The notes: generated by a model from the letters alone, not told the origin. Positions 9,750-18,969 are shown, numbered from the stretch's first letter. The stretch is DNA of 64,000 nt from an uncultured Erythrobacter sp. (GCF_947499705.1 NZ_CANMPJ010000001.1:2205501-2269500); one strand, 5' to 3'. Numbers and translations are program-made.

Positions 9750-10241
9750 ATGCCGCGCCAGTTGATCGTGGTCATGGGGCCAAGCGGCTGCGGCAAGTCG
9801 AGCGTCTCCGCTGCACTAGCCGAAACCATTGGCGCCCCGATGCTCGAAGGGGACGATTTCCACTCGGACAAGAACCGCGCCAAGATGGCATCCGGTCATC
9901 CACTGACCGACAGCGACCGCGCTGGCTGGTTGGACGCCATCTGGCACGCGTTGGAGACCCATCTGGCGCCTCGTGTATTGCTCGCTTGCTCAGCGCTGAC
10001 GCCCTACGTCCAGTCGCGGTTACGGGAAGCGTCCAACCGCGATATTCGCTTCGTCCTGCTCGATGTGCCGCGAGACGTACTGGCCGAGAGGCTTGAAAGG
10101 CGAACCGACCACTTCATGCCGCCAACTCTGCTGGACAGTCAGATAGAGGCGCTCAAAGTGCCACAAGATGCAATTGTCATCGACGCAAGCCAATCAGTCG
10201 ATGCAATCGTTGCCGAAGTGGTGAGCCAGCTAGAGAACTAG
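9750..10241 (+). CDS. gntK: Gluconokinase
   Basis: 163 residues, the usual length. It starts with a P-loop (VVMGPSGCGKSS, about residues 8-19) and carries GDDFHSDKNRAKMASGHPLTDSDRAGWL, the signature of gluconate kinase, and RTDHFMPPTLLDSQ near the C-terminus. It phosphorylates gluconate to 6-phosphogluconate for the Entner-Doudoroff or pentose phosphate routes. Starts 6 bp after the GH3 stop, so probably co-transcribed with it. Its last 12 bases overlap the end of the convergent gluconate permease gene. Confidence 0.95.
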   Translation: MPRQLIVVMGPSGCGKSSVSAALAETIGAPMLEGDDFHSDKNRAKMASGHPLTDSDRAGWLDAIWHALETHLAPRVLLACSALTPYVQSRLREASNRDIRFVLLDVPRDVLAERLERRTDHFMPPTLLDSQIEALKVPQDAIVIDASQSVDAIVAEVVSQLEN

Positions 10242-11576
10242 GCCAAGCAGCAGCACCGCCACAAAGCCAACAATGCCAACCAATGTCGAGGCAATTGTCC
10301 AGGTCTTGAGCGTCTCACCGGCAGTCAGCCCAAAGTATCGTGAAACCAGCCAAAAGCCGGAATCGTTGACGTGGCTTATGATGCTCGCCCCGGCAGCAAT
10401 AGCGATCACCATCCGCGCGAGGTCCCACCCTTCCAGACCAGCCGCGACTGCAAGCGGAGCAGACAGTCCGGCTGCAGTTAGCATCGCAACTGTGGCTGAG
10501 CCTTGGGCCACTCGAACCAGTGCTGCGAGAAGGAACCCTGCAATAATCGGTCCCATGCCGAATGCGAGGAACCCTTCTGCCATCATTTTGCCAGCGCCCG
10601 TGTCGACGAGTACCTGCTTGAACGCTCCGCCAGCTCCGGTGACCAACAGGATCACAGCAGTTGGCTCCAACGCGCGGGTAAGGCCATCTTTCAAACGCGC
10701 CCGGCCAGCATCATCTGCAGGTCTCAGCGCCCAAGCAGCGAGGCCGCAGCCGACTAGCAGCGCAACGAAGGGATGGCCCACAAAGCCGATAAACTCGCTA
10801 TCCCAACCAACCTGTGCGGCAATGGCGGCCATCACAATCAGAGCAATCGGAACGGCGATGGCAGCCGAGGCCCTTGCAGCAAGCCCATTCTCAGCAGCGG
10901 TATCCTCACTTGGCTCAGCGGATTCCAGACGATCCGGCAGCCAGCCACGATTGTCGGCGAAGCGCGCGTAATACGGTCCCGCGATCAGCATGGCCGGAAT
11001 GCCTGCGATCAAGCCGCAAACGATCACCAGTCCTATTTCCGCACCGAGTATCTCAGCGACTGCGACAGGCCCCGGTGTCGGCGGGATAAAGGCGTGCGCG
11101 GTGGCCAATCCCGCGAGCAGTGGCAGGCCGAAATACATCGCCGCTTTGCCTGCTTTCGCTGCGAGGGCGCGCACCAACGGGAACAGCAGGATCAACCCGA
11201 CATCGAAGAACACCGGGATGGCGATCACCAGCCCGACAAAGCCCATGGCGATGCCAGCCGGTCCCGGAGGTCGATTGCCGACGATAGACCGCGCAAGCGC
11301 CGCCGCGCCGCCGCTCGCTTCCAGATAGGTGCCAAGCAGCGCGCCCAAGCCCACGATAACCGCGATAAAGCCGAGCACTCCGGCAAAACCATTCTGAATC
11401 GATTCCAGCACCGCTCCGGGCGCAAGACCCGCTGCAAGGCCCGTAGCAAGCGCGGCCACGAGCAACGCAGCGAAGGCGTTCACTTGCCGGGCAAGGATCA
11501 AAAATAGCAGCCCGACTACTCCAAGTATCGTCGCTAGAAGTGGGCGCCAGGCAACCAGAAATTCGGTGAGTTCCAT
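10230..11576 (-). CDS. gntP: Gluconate:H+ symporter (GntP family)
   Basis: 448 residues, strongly hydrophobic throughout, with 12 or more membrane segments. Family features include FFDVGLILLFPLVRALAAKAGK, FIPPTPGPVAVAEILGAEIG and the C-terminal VNDSGFWLVSRYFGLT. GntP proteins import gluconate or related aldonates. The start overlaps the stop of the upstream glycosidase gene (ATGA), and the gene converges on gntK with a 12-bp overlap. Together the two genes make a gluconate uptake and phosphorylation pair placed on separate transcripts, both next to a LacI-type operator. Confidence 0.93.
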   Translation of the reverse strand: MELTEFLVAWRPLLATILGVVGLLFLILARQVNAFAALLVAALATGLAAGLAPGAVLESIQNGFAGVLGFIAVIVGLGALLGTYLEASGGAAALARSIVGNRPPGPAGIAMGFVGLVIAIPVFFDVGLILLFPLVRALAAKAGKAAMYFGLPLLAGLATAHAFIPPTPGPVAVAEILGAEIGLVIVCGLIAGIPAMLIAGPYYARFADNRGWLPDRLESAEPSEDTAAENGLAARASAAIAVPIALIVMAAIAAQVGWDSEFIGFVGHPFVALLVGCGLAAWALRPADDAGRARLKDGLTRALEPTAVILLVTGAGGAFKQVLVDTGAGKMMAEGFLAFGMGPIIAGFLLAALVRVAQGSATVAMLTAAGLSAPLAVAAGLEGWDLARMVIAIAAGASIISHVNDSGFWLVSRYFGLTAGETLKTWTIASTLVGIVGFVAVLLLGLVL

Positions 11577-13408
11577 CAGCGGAGAGCTTCAAGCAGGACG
11601 ATTCTGTCAGCGCCGGAATGCGGTGCTAAGAAGATAGCTGGCAGAGCATTTCCAGAGAAATCAACTTCTCGCTCGGAAGCGTCGAACACGCCCTTTTTCG
11701 GGTCGAACAGTCTGACCCGATAACGGCCTGCCGAGAATGCCGTGGCAAGCGGTGTTGGGGTGTCTTCGCTCGAATAGAATGCGTAGACTTCGCCTTCTTT
11801 GCCAAGGCAATAGGCGTCGCCCGGGCATGGCTCCATCTCCCAATAACGCAAGTGCTGTTTGAAAAAGTCGAGCGCAACTCGCGTCTGCCGCCACAATTCT
11901 GCGCGGCTGCGCAAGTCTTCCGTGGTCAGGTCATTGCCGTCCTGTTCGGCGCCAAAATACCATTCTACCCCGGCTCCACCAGCAAGCAGAGTTCCCCACA
12001 AGGCATGACGGCGCAGGCTGTCGTGATCCGGGTCGTCACTGTCCGCGCGCGCTCCGATCTGCCACGGCCCAATCTCGTCCATGGTGATGGGCCAGAGGTG
12101 GCCTGCTTTCCGCGACAGATCGTGCCATTTGCGGATCTCAGCATTGACCGTTTCACGCTTGCTGACTTGAAACGAAAGCCCCGCAATGTCGCGGTTGCCG
12201 AGCTGCGGGGAGAGGATCGTATCCTTGTCTGCCGCCTCGGAATGCGTGTGTAGAAGCACGGGGTGATCGTAGGGATCGATCTGCTCGATGTAGCGTGCCA
12301 TCGCCGTGCGCTGCGCATCCGACTGCCCCTCGGGCCGCCAATGCACGGGTCCATTCTCTTCGCCGATGTTCCAGAACAGAGCGGGATGATGACCGAACCG
12401 CGCGACCAATTCTCGCAAGAACAGTTTGCGCTGCGGCCCGGTGTCACCGCCATCCAGCGCCAATTCGTTCTCGGTCTCCTGCAGAACGACATGCAAGGCT
12501 ATCCCGCGCCGCTGCATATGCGTGAAGACAATCTCCCACTGCGCCAGCTTGCTGACATCGAAGCGGGTGCGGACCGCCGGGTTCCGCCACGGCCAGACAT
12601 CTTTCCCGTCGCCCTCGGTGTTGTAGACAAGGAAATACGCGACGTTCATTCCCTGGTCAGCGAGGTAGTTGAGAGCTCCGATCAGACCCTTGCCCTTCCC
12701 GCCCTGCCATGTCGGATCTCCCGGCCGCCAGTCGGCGACATGCGGAGCAAAAGTATGAAGCTCCGCACCAGCATCGGATTCTCCATCGCGTGCATTGTCG
12801 GAGAGGCGGTAAGTGCCGTCGAAATCGACATAGCCAAGCAGATTTTCCGGGCTGTTGGTCCCGCCTTTCAACCAGAGCTTGTCGCTGCCCGCAAAGCGAA
12901 AATAGCGTCCGTCACGGCGCAGAGCGCCGTGTTGGTAGAACTCAGGAGTATTGCCCCTCGCCTCGCCCACTTGGAACGAGCCATTCCATGATGAATGCAG
13001 TCGCATGCCGGGATCACCGATGTCGTTGAGTGCCGCGTCCTGCCCCGCATGGAGCTCGGCAGTGTAGGTCCATTCGCCCGGACGATCCGGCGCAAACCGC
13101 ACCCGCCACACATCGCCGCTATCGGCTCCCGTTTCGGCGGCGTTCCCATCTGCAGCGAAAAAGCCGGGGACCGTGACCGAGTGCGAGCCGTTGCGGAATG
13201 TCACCGTCAGCTTGAAATCGGTGAACGGATTGACCGCGCTCGTCTCGCTCAGAGCGGGGCCCGTAAAATCCAGCGCCATGGGCTCCCAAACGGTGCGAGC
13301 TATCAATCGCGCGGCATCGGAACGAGCGGGCGTTGCGCAGGCGATAAGCGGCACGAACAGCAACACACAAAGCGCTGCGCTTACAAATCTTCGTAGATCG
13401 CTTGCCAT
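11576..13408 (-). CDS. DUF5060-containing putative glycoside hydrolase, exported
   Basis: 610 residues from ATG 13408, which overlaps the upstream cupin stop by one base (TAATG). A hydrophobic signal with a lipobox-like LIAC precedes an Ig-like DUF5060 domain (about 35-140: WEPMALDFTGP, VWRVRFAPDRPGEWTYTAEL). Then comes a TIM-barrel-like region (RYFRFAGSDKLWLKGGTNSPENLL, FWNIGEENGP, WPITMDEIGPWQIG) with Glu residues that could be acid/base and nucleophile. Similar proteins end in a beta-sandwich once named a collagenase collagen-binding domain, and the C-terminal 90 residues here fit that. Substrate unknown; a plant or algal polysaccharide side chain is plausible. Confidence 0.8.
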   Translation of the reverse strand: MASDLRRFVSAALCVLLFVPLIACATPARSDAARLIARTVWEPMALDFTGPALSETSAVNPFTDFKLTVTFRNGSHSVTVPGFFAADGNAAETGADSGDVWRVRFAPDRPGEWTYTAELHAGQDAALNDIGDPGMRLHSSWNGSFQVGEARGNTPEFYQHGALRRDGRYFRFAGSDKLWLKGGTNSPENLLGYVDFDGTYRLSDNARDGESDAGAELHTFAPHVADWRPGDPTWQGGKGKGLIGALNYLADQGMNVAYFLVYNTEGDGKDVWPWRNPAVRTRFDVSKLAQWEIVFTHMQRRGIALHVVLQETENELALDGGDTGPQRKLFLRELVARFGHHPALFWNIGEENGPVHWRPEGQSDAQRTAMARYIEQIDPYDHPVLLHTHSEAADKDTILSPQLGNRDIAGLSFQVSKRETVNAEIRKWHDLSRKAGHLWPITMDEIGPWQIGARADSDDPDHDSLRRHALWGTLLAGGAGVEWYFGAEQDGNDLTTEDLRSRAELWRQTRVALDFFKQHLRYWEMEPCPGDAYCLGKEGEVYAFYSSEDTPTPLATAFSAGRYRVRLFDPKKGVFDASEREVDFSGNALPAIFLAPHSGADRIVLLEALR

Positions 13409-13881
13409 TATTCGGTCGGATCGACCGGGACCGGCAGACCTTTGGAATTCCATTTCCAGAACACGAAAGTCAGCGGCTCATCACCAGTGTTCTTGATCCC
13501 GTGCGAATCCCAGGCCGCCGCGTAGAGCATATCCCCTTTCTTCGCGGCGAATACCTCTTCACCGACGGTCCATTCACCCTCGCCTTCGATAACCATCAGG
13601 AACTCTTCCTCGGCATGCCGGTGTGGAGGATGGATTTCGAGACCCGGCTTGATCCTCGCAGTTCCCGATAGCAGGTCCTTTGTTCCAGCCGTTTCACCGG
13701 CAAAGTATTCGACGAAGGTGCCCCATTCCTCCTCAGCCGTGGAGGCGGTCTCAGTCGTGAGCACCTGTGTTGGCAGGCCGGACATCTTCGCTTGCTCGGG
13801 TGCAGACTCCTCTGTCGCCGCCGGTGCACAAGCGCTGATTAACAGCGCTCCAGACACGGCGAGGCTCGACGATATTCTCAT
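13408..13881 (-). CDS. Cupin-domain lipoprotein
   Basis: 157 residues. Signal peptide with lipobox (LLISAC), then a single cupin: PHRHAEEEFLMVIEGEGEWTVG holds the two His and the Glu of cupin motif 1, and YAAAWDSHGIKNTGDEP holds the motif 2 His. GGAGGGG lies in front of the ATG. First gene of an operon with the DUF5060 glycosidase and the gluconate permease; a LacI-type operator stands 26 bp upstream of the start. It could be a sugar-acid or keto-sugar isomerase or just a binding protein; the sequence does not decide. Confidence 0.85.
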   Translation of the reverse strand: MRISSSLAVSGALLISACAPAATEESAPEQAKMSGLPTQVLTTETASTAEEEWGTFVEYFAGETAGTKDLLSGTARIKPGLEIHPPHRHAEEEFLMVIEGEGEWTVGEEVFAAKKGDMLYAAAWDSHGIKNTGDEPLTFVFWKWNSKGLPVPVDPTE

Positions 13882-13906
13882 AAATCCCCTCCATTCACTC
13901 GCACAT

Positions 13907-13920
13907 TGATAACGTTGTCA
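13907..13920. promoter_or_regulatory. LacI-type operator of the cupin/glycosidase/gluconate-permease operon
   Basis: TGATAACGTTGTCA, one mismatch from a perfect palindrome with the central CG typical of LacI-family sites. It matches the palindrome at 7095-7110 at 12 of 14 bases. Located just upstream of the cupin gene, so both sugar operons probably belong to one regulon. Confidence 0.65.
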
Positions 13921-14125
13921 GGTTAAATGCTCAAGCACCGCGTTTATCCGGATCAACTGCAAAATCACGGATGCACGGACTACAAAGGCTTCATCAAACC
14001 GCGCTGGCATGTTGTAAAACATTGCAAACTATGGCTCTTCAAATCGGTCTGCCTCTGGAACAGAAGGCGTCAGCCTAGTAGCCTGCGCACAAGAAACGCA
14101 TTTCAACAGGGCGGAGCAGTCAAGC

Positions 14126-14830
14126 ATGCGGGTAGCATTGGCCGACGACGAACAGGAATTGCTCGAACAGATCGCGGCGATCGTGCTCGGCGCGGGTCAC
14201 GAAATCGAGACGTTCAGCAATGGCGTTGAGCTTCAAACAGCGCTTAAACGCGAGACCTTCGACGTGGTCATGCTCGATTGGAATATGCCGGGCCTGACCG
14301 GGGTCGACGTGCTCGAATGGGCCAATGAGAATATGCCCTCCCCGCCGCCCTTCATCATGCTGACCAGCCGCGGCGAAAAAGACGATATTGTCCGCGGCCT
14401 GCACGCGGGCGCGGTTGATTACATCACCAAACCGGAGTCCGATGAGATCATTCGGGCGCGTCTTGAGGCGGCCGGACGCCGCATCGGCGGCAACAAGCCG
14501 GACCAGCATGCGCAATTCGGCAAGTACCGGCTCGATCGCAAGAGCAAAACCGTTGAGGTCGATGGCGAAGGGATTGCCGTTACCGCCAAGGAATTCGACC
14601 TGGTCGACCTGCTGTTCCAGAATCTCGATCGGCCGCTTTCGCGCGGGTACCTGTTCTCCCGCGTTTGGGGCGGCGAAACTGAGCTGGAGACGCGGACAAT
14701 CGACGTCCATGTCTCCCGCCTGCGCACCAAACTCGAGCTTCAGCCAGCCAATGGCTTTGTCATTCGCACCGTTTTTGGGTTTGGCTATCGCATGGATGCG
14801 TATATCGAAGAGGAAACAACCGACGAGTAA
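14126..14830 (+). CDS. OmpR/PhoB-family response regulator
   Basis: 234 residues. The receiver domain has the acidic pocket (ALADDEQE), phospho-acceptor D51 (VVMLDWNMPG), Thr/Ser switch (MLTSRG) and K102 (YITKPES). The C-terminal winged helix spans about 125-225 (VTAKEFDLVDLLFQNLDRPLSR, RTIDVHVSRLRTKL, FVIRTVFGFGYR). It is a DNA-binding transcription factor, probably controlled by the CHASE2 histidine kinase at 15364-17547, which lies one gene away on the other strand. A small lipoprotein gene follows after 3 bp. Confidence 0.95.
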   Translation: MRVALADDEQELLEQIAAIVLGAGHEIETFSNGVELQTALKRETFDVVMLDWNMPGLTGVDVLEWANENMPSPPPFIMLTSRGEKDDIVRGLHAGAVDYITKPESDEIIRARLEAAGRRIGGNKPDQHAQFGKYRLDRKSKTVEVDGEGIAVTAKEFDLVDLLFQNLDRPLSRGYLFSRVWGGETELETRTIDVHVSRLRTKLELQPANGFVIRTVFGFGYRMDAYIEEETTDE

Positions 14831-14833
14831 CGC

Positions 14834-15367
14834 ATGAATCAGCTACGCCAGAACAGGCCGACCCCTGCACGATCATGGATCGCTGCACTTGGTGCTGCGT
14901 GCGTAGCGGGATGTGCAGTTAACTCGCCTCCTGTGCTGACCAGCAGCGTGGGCACGGCTCCTCCATCAATCTCGAAGATCCATCTTGTTGAACCCGATGC
15001 TGAGAAGGTCCAACGCGGCGAACTCTACTCTGCCATCGCACAAGAATTGCGCGGACGCGGTGTGGAGATCGCCGAAGATGCCGATGCCGTTGCTGACTTC
15101 GCAATCTCGGTCAGCCCCAGCCCGGTAGGCCTCTATGCCAGCGAAGCAGGCAAATCCGATGACCAACCGGAGCAGATCGCAACAACCCGGAAACAGCGCT
15201 GGTACGACGCCTGTGAAGCTGTCCGCGTGCAAGCGAGCTTGGTGCTCTACAATCGCGGTAATGGCGAGCTACTGAAGAGCAGCAAGGCCGAGAGCATGGG
15301 GTGCGAGGGAGATATGCCCGTCGCCGAACTGGCTGAACTGCTCGCCGACGACCTTCTCGCCGACTAG
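14834..15367 (+). CDS. Lipoprotein of unknown function
   Basis: 177 residues with a signal peptide and lipobox (ACVAGC). The mature part (HLVEPDAEKVQRGELYSAIAQELRGRGVEIAEDADAVADFAISVS) looks like the small DUF4136-type envelope lipoproteins in which one domain gathers a predicted value from strain-variable periplasmic proteins, but I cannot assign a family with certainty. Cotranscribed with the response regulator (3-bp gap). Its TAG stop shares the palindromic CTAG with the stop of the convergent histidine kinase gene. Confidence 0.75.
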   Translation: MNQLRQNRPTPARSWIAALGAACVAGCAVNSPPVLTSSVGTAPPSISKIHLVEPDAEKVQRGELYSAIAQELRGRGVEIAEDADAVADFAISVSPSPVGLYASEAGKSDDQPEQIATTRKQRWYDACEAVRVQASLVLYNRGNGELLKSSKAESMGCEGDMPVAELAELLADDLLAD

Positions 15368-17547
15368 GTGCGCTGAGCTTCTGCGCATGGCAGCGTGATC
15401 ACAAATCGCGTGCCGGCTTCCTTGCTGGAACTGACGCTGATTTCGCCGCCGTGCTCGTCCACTGCCCGTTTCACATAGGCCAGACCGAGGCCCGCACTGG
15501 GTCCTGCCTCGGTGTTGCGCGCTCCGAAGCGGGCGAAGGTATCTTTCTGTCGCTCTTCGGGCAGGCCGGGGCCACTGTCATAGACTTCGATACGGAGGCA
15601 TTCGCTCGGCAATCGTTCCAGCTTCACGCCGACTTTCATGCCGTCGGGTGAAAATTTGATCGCATTGCCAATCAGATTGTCGATCGCCCGCGACATCGAT
15701 GATGGATCGATCTGGCAAAACTCAGGGTCGGCAGGAATGGAGGCTTCGAACGCAATCCGCTTGCGCTTGGCACTGGGATAGGCGCGGTCCATCGCCTCAT
15801 GCAGTAGCGCGCCGATATCGGCTTCCTGCGGTTCAACGCCTTCATATTCGAGCCGCGCGATCTGGACGAAGTCATCGGTGAGTTTGAGAGTCCGCCGCGC
15901 CTGCTTTTCGATCCGTGATAGCCGCTCCTTTTCCGGCAGTGTCTGTCCGGCGGCCCCGACCAGGCCCACGATTGCAGCCTGCGGAGAGCGCATGTCATGC
16001 GACAGGAATTCAAGCATTTCACGCCGTTGCCGCTCACTGCTGCGCAACGATGTGATATCGCGCAGGGAGACGATGTTCCCGCCTTCGCTCATGCCGATAT
16101 CGGAGGACGCGATCAGGAAGGACCGCCCGTCCGGCAATTGCAGCTCCTGCTCATGTGTATCGAGCACGGCGCCGCGCTCGCTGAACAATTGCGCAAGATT
16201 CTGACCGGCCAGCGCAGCCTCGCTCCCGAAAACTTCGGCCGCCCGGTCATTCAAGAGGCTCAGTTCGCCATCCTTGTCGAACACCAGCATGGGATCGGGT
16301 GAAGCCGATAGAATACTGCGCAGGAACGACAGCCGCTCGCGCGTTTCGCCGATCAGACCGCGTACCTGCGATACTTGCCGGGCGATGGGATCAAAGCCCA
16401 CCGCTCCATCTGCCAGCGGTTCGCCTTGGCCACGATAAAGAGCGCGCGCTTCAGTATCGAGGAACCGGCTGACGGAGCTCAGACGTCGCCAGCCCCACAC
16501 CGGATAGGCCACGAGTATTCCGAGAATGGCCGGGAAGACTGGCATCCAGCGCCCTGCAAAGACGACGAGAACCACCGAAATCAATGCCAGCGCGACGATC
16601 AGTCCAATCGACACTCGCAAGGTCCATTTGGGCGGTAGCTGCCAGAACACCAGAAACAGCAGCACGATCGAAAGGATGAGCGCGGTCGCCACCAGAGACG
16701 ACGGTATCTCGGTCACGAGTTCGCCTTGCAGCATCCCGCTGAGCAGGTTTGCCTGGATCTCCACCCCGGTCATGATCCGCCCCGCATGGACCGACACAGC
16801 ATAGCGATCACCCAGCCCCTGAGCCGTTGCTCCGATCAGGACGATCTTGCCGCGTAGAAAGTCCGTCTGAGCCTGCCCATCGACGATATCGGCGGCGGAA
16901 AATGTCTGGAACGATCCTCCGGAATGCATCGGCACGATGGGGTCGCTGTTCGAGGCAGGCAGAGCATCCGTATCCGATCCGGCGGCGAGGTACGCGACCT
17001 TCGCCAGATGATCATAGGAACCGCCGGCCGTTTGGTATTCCAGTGCAAAGCGCCGCACTGCACCATCCGGATCAGGCGACACCAGCACATGGCCAATCTG
17101 CGATGCACCGGCTCGCAATTCGTCCAGCGGGAAAATGGGCTGCAATTCCGAGCTGACGCCCGGTGCAGGCGCAAAAGTGTGCGGCAGAGCGACATTGCCT
17201 GCGTCCGCAATCGATTCCGCCAGCCGTCCGTCGCTCTCGACCGAGGTCGGCTCCAGGAACAGGATATCGAACACAATCAGCTTGGGCTGGTGCACCTGCA
17301 ATTGATCAACCAGCTCAGCATGGCGGTCGCGGTCCCACGGCCAATTGCCGATCTCTGACAGGCTGCGGTCGTCGATTTCCACCAGCACGATCTCATCCGA
17401 AGGATCGCCAAGCCGCAATTCGGTCGCCAGATCGAGCACGCTCGCATCCAGCCTATGCGTCCATCCCTGATGCCAGGCGAGCAGGACCAACAGCAATGTG
17501 GCCGTCAGCAGGGCGCACCATTCGCCGAAGAGGCGGAAGTTTTTCAT
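15364..17547 (-). CDS. CHASE2-domain sensor histidine kinase
   Basis: About 727 residues. An N-terminal membrane helix is followed by an extracellular CHASE2 sensor domain (about 30-275; LDLATELRLGDPSDEIVLVEIDDRSL, ENIGNWPWDRDRHAEL-like region) and three more membrane helices. Then come a PAS-like region (LLNDRAAEVFG), the HisKA H-box (FLSHDMRSPQAAIVG) and a HATPase domain with N-box (IDNLIGNAIKFSP) and G1 box (VYDSGPGLP). It senses an envelope signal and phosphorylates a regulator, most simply the OmpR-type protein at 14126-14830. A GTG six bases earlier (17553) is an equally possible start. The LysM-FecR gene lies 31 bp upstream on the same strand. Confidence 0.93.
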   Translation of the reverse strand: MKNFRLFGEWCALLTATLLLVLLAWHQGWTHRLDASVLDLATELRLGDPSDEIVLVEIDDRSLSEIGNWPWDRDRHAELVDQLQVHQPKLIVFDILFLEPTSVESDGRLAESIADAGNVALPHTFAPAPGVSSELQPIFPLDELRAGASQIGHVLVSPDPDGAVRRFALEYQTAGGSYDHLAKVAYLAAGSDTDALPASNSDPIVPMHSGGSFQTFSAADIVDGQAQTDFLRGKIVLIGATAQGLGDRYAVSVHAGRIMTGVEIQANLLSGMLQGELVTEIPSSLVATALILSIVLLFLVFWQLPPKWTLRVSIGLIVALALISVVLVVFAGRWMPVFPAILGILVAYPVWGWRRLSSVSRFLDTEARALYRGQGEPLADGAVGFDPIARQVSQVRGLIGETRERLSFLRSILSASPDPMLVFDKDGELSLLNDRAAEVFGSEAALAGQNLAQLFSERGAVLDTHEQELQLPDGRSFLIASSDIGMSEGGNIVSLRDITSLRSSERQRREMLEFLSHDMRSPQAAIVGLVGAAGQTLPEKERLSRIEKQARRTLKLTDDFVQIARLEYEGVEPQEADIGALLHEAMDRAYPSAKRKRIAFEASIPADPEFCQIDPSSMSRAIDNLIGNAIKFSPDGMKVGVKLERLPSECLRIEVYDSGPGLPEERQKDTFARFGARNTEAGPSAGLGLAYVKRAVDEHGGEISVSSSKEAGTRFVITLPCAEAQRT

Positions 17548-17578
17548 ACCCACGATTCTTGGCCGCGCTGTCTCCGCG

Positions 17579-18880
17579 TTATTCGCTAACGGTAAGCTCT
17601 TGGACCGGGCCCCAGACCTTTATCACGTCGCCTTCATCGATTTGGAAGGACGCCACCTTCCATTGATAGGTACCAGGTTCAAGGCTCGAGATGAGCACGG
17701 CTGTGTTGCTCATGCCAACCTCGTCGACCAGCAACTCGCCCGGATTGTCCGAGCGCCACATCTGGAATGCATGTGTAACGTCGCCAGCGCCTTCGGTGCG
17801 CCACGCAAACTTGAATGCATCGGCGAATGCGGCGGGTTCTGCCGACGCCGCTACACCGACGCGTTTGCGGCGGAAAGAGTACACTTTCGAAAGCCCCTCC
17901 AAGCCTACACCAGAGATCGCGCGGCTGCGCACGAAGTAGCGGCCATCTTCCAATGGCTCGAATTCGGCTTCGATGGTTTCGTCGATGCTCTCAGTCACGA
18001 CCTCTATGAAACCGGCGTCGCGGGCGATCTGAGTGCGATACCCTGCCGCTCCGGTGAGCGGTTCGATCGCGAAGGTCAGCGCTTCTTCGGTTTGGATTCG
18101 GCCCGGCTCGACCAGTTCTGGAGCAGGCAGCAATTGCTCGGTCTCGCCCAGCGTGTCGCCTGCCGAGGCTACGCCAAAGCCCGCGCCGGTTGGGACTTCC
18201 CGCTCACCGGTCGCGACATTGACGTCGCCCTCGACCACTTCGGTCAGGCTCAGATCGCTATCGGGGTCGAAGCCGACGCGAAACTCTGTGCCGCGCACGG
18301 CGGTAACGACCAGCGGTGTCCCAACGCGGTAGCGACCTTCGCCATCGATCTTGGGAGCGACAACCTCACCCCGGCCGCGCAGCACGCGCAGTTGAATATC
18401 GATCTGGTTGTTGATCAGATAGCGGCGCGCATCGATGATCCGCGCGCGTGAATTGGATGGGATCGAAACCTTGGAATTACCGTCCCCGGCAATCGATACA
18501 AAGCTGTTGCGGCCAGTGGCGATCTCCACCCCTTCGCGCAAGGAAAGGCCGATGCTGGGATTGATCACCCTCCGCCCCAAATTCAGCTGGACTGCTCCGG
18601 AGAAGCTCTGGAGCACCAGATTGACCGGCCGATATTTGAGCAGCCGCCGGGGGATCTTCAGCGTCGTCCCAACCTGCATCAGGCGCGGGTTGCGAACGCG
18701 ATTGATCCGCCGGATTTCATTCGCATCGGACCGGTTGGCGAGATACTCGCCCGCCAGCCCGTAAAGCGTGTCATCCTGTTTCACGGTGTAAGTGATATCG
18801 CCATCGGGCGCTGCCGAGGCGGAGGCCGCCGCGACCGCAAACAGCCCTACCATCAAACTTTTCAGCGCTGCGATCCGCAT
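17579..18880 (-). CDS. LysM and FecR domain protein, periplasmic
   Basis: 433 residues with a Sec signal peptide ending ASASA. A LysM domain follows (ITYTVKQDDTLYGLAGEYL ... LMQVGTTLKIP, about 29-78), so it probably binds peptidoglycan. A FecR domain (about 110-220: GRNSFVSIAGDGNSKVSIPSNS, YRVGTPLVVTAVRGTEFRVG) and a C-terminal fibronectin-like part complete it. The gene precedes the CHASE2 kinase in the same direction; FecR-LysM and CHASE2 proteins are often neighbours, which suggests it supplies or modulates the signal. No sigma factor gene is present nearby, so a classical FecR anti-sigma role is unlikely. Confidence 0.9.
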   Translation of the reverse strand: MRIAALKSLMVGLFAVAAASASAAPDGDITYTVKQDDTLYGLAGEYLANRSDANEIRRINRVRNPRLMQVGTTLKIPRRLLKYRPVNLVLQSFSGAVQLNLGRRVINPSIGLSLREGVEIATGRNSFVSIAGDGNSKVSIPSNSRARIIDARRYLINNQIDIQLRVLRGRGEVVAPKIDGEGRYRVGTPLVVTAVRGTEFRVGFDPDSDLSLTEVVEGDVNVATGEREVPTGAGFGVASAGDTLGETEQLLPAPELVEPGRIQTEEALTFAIEPLTGAAGYRTQIARDAGFIEVVTESIDETIEAEFEPLEDGRYFVRSRAISGVGLEGLSKVYSFRRKRVGVAASAEPAAFADAFKFAWRTEGAGDVTHAFQMWRSDNPGELLVDEVGMSNTAVLISSLEPGTYQWKVASFQIDEGDVIKVWGPVQELTVSE

Positions 18881-18969
18881 AGTCCCATCCCTCGTTTCGC
18901 GGCATGACTAGCATTTCGAGGATCAGAGATCACGTCGAACCGCGCGCATGCAAAACCAATTTACATGCT

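Noticed and set aside
13921..14125. Gene or RNA in the gap before the response regulator
   Set aside because: No frame or conserved structure seen; only A/T-rich sequence likely to be the promoter region.
17579..18880. FecR-type anti-sigma factor system
   Set aside because: No ECF sigma factor lies nearby and neither TonB receptor has the N-terminal signalling domain needed.
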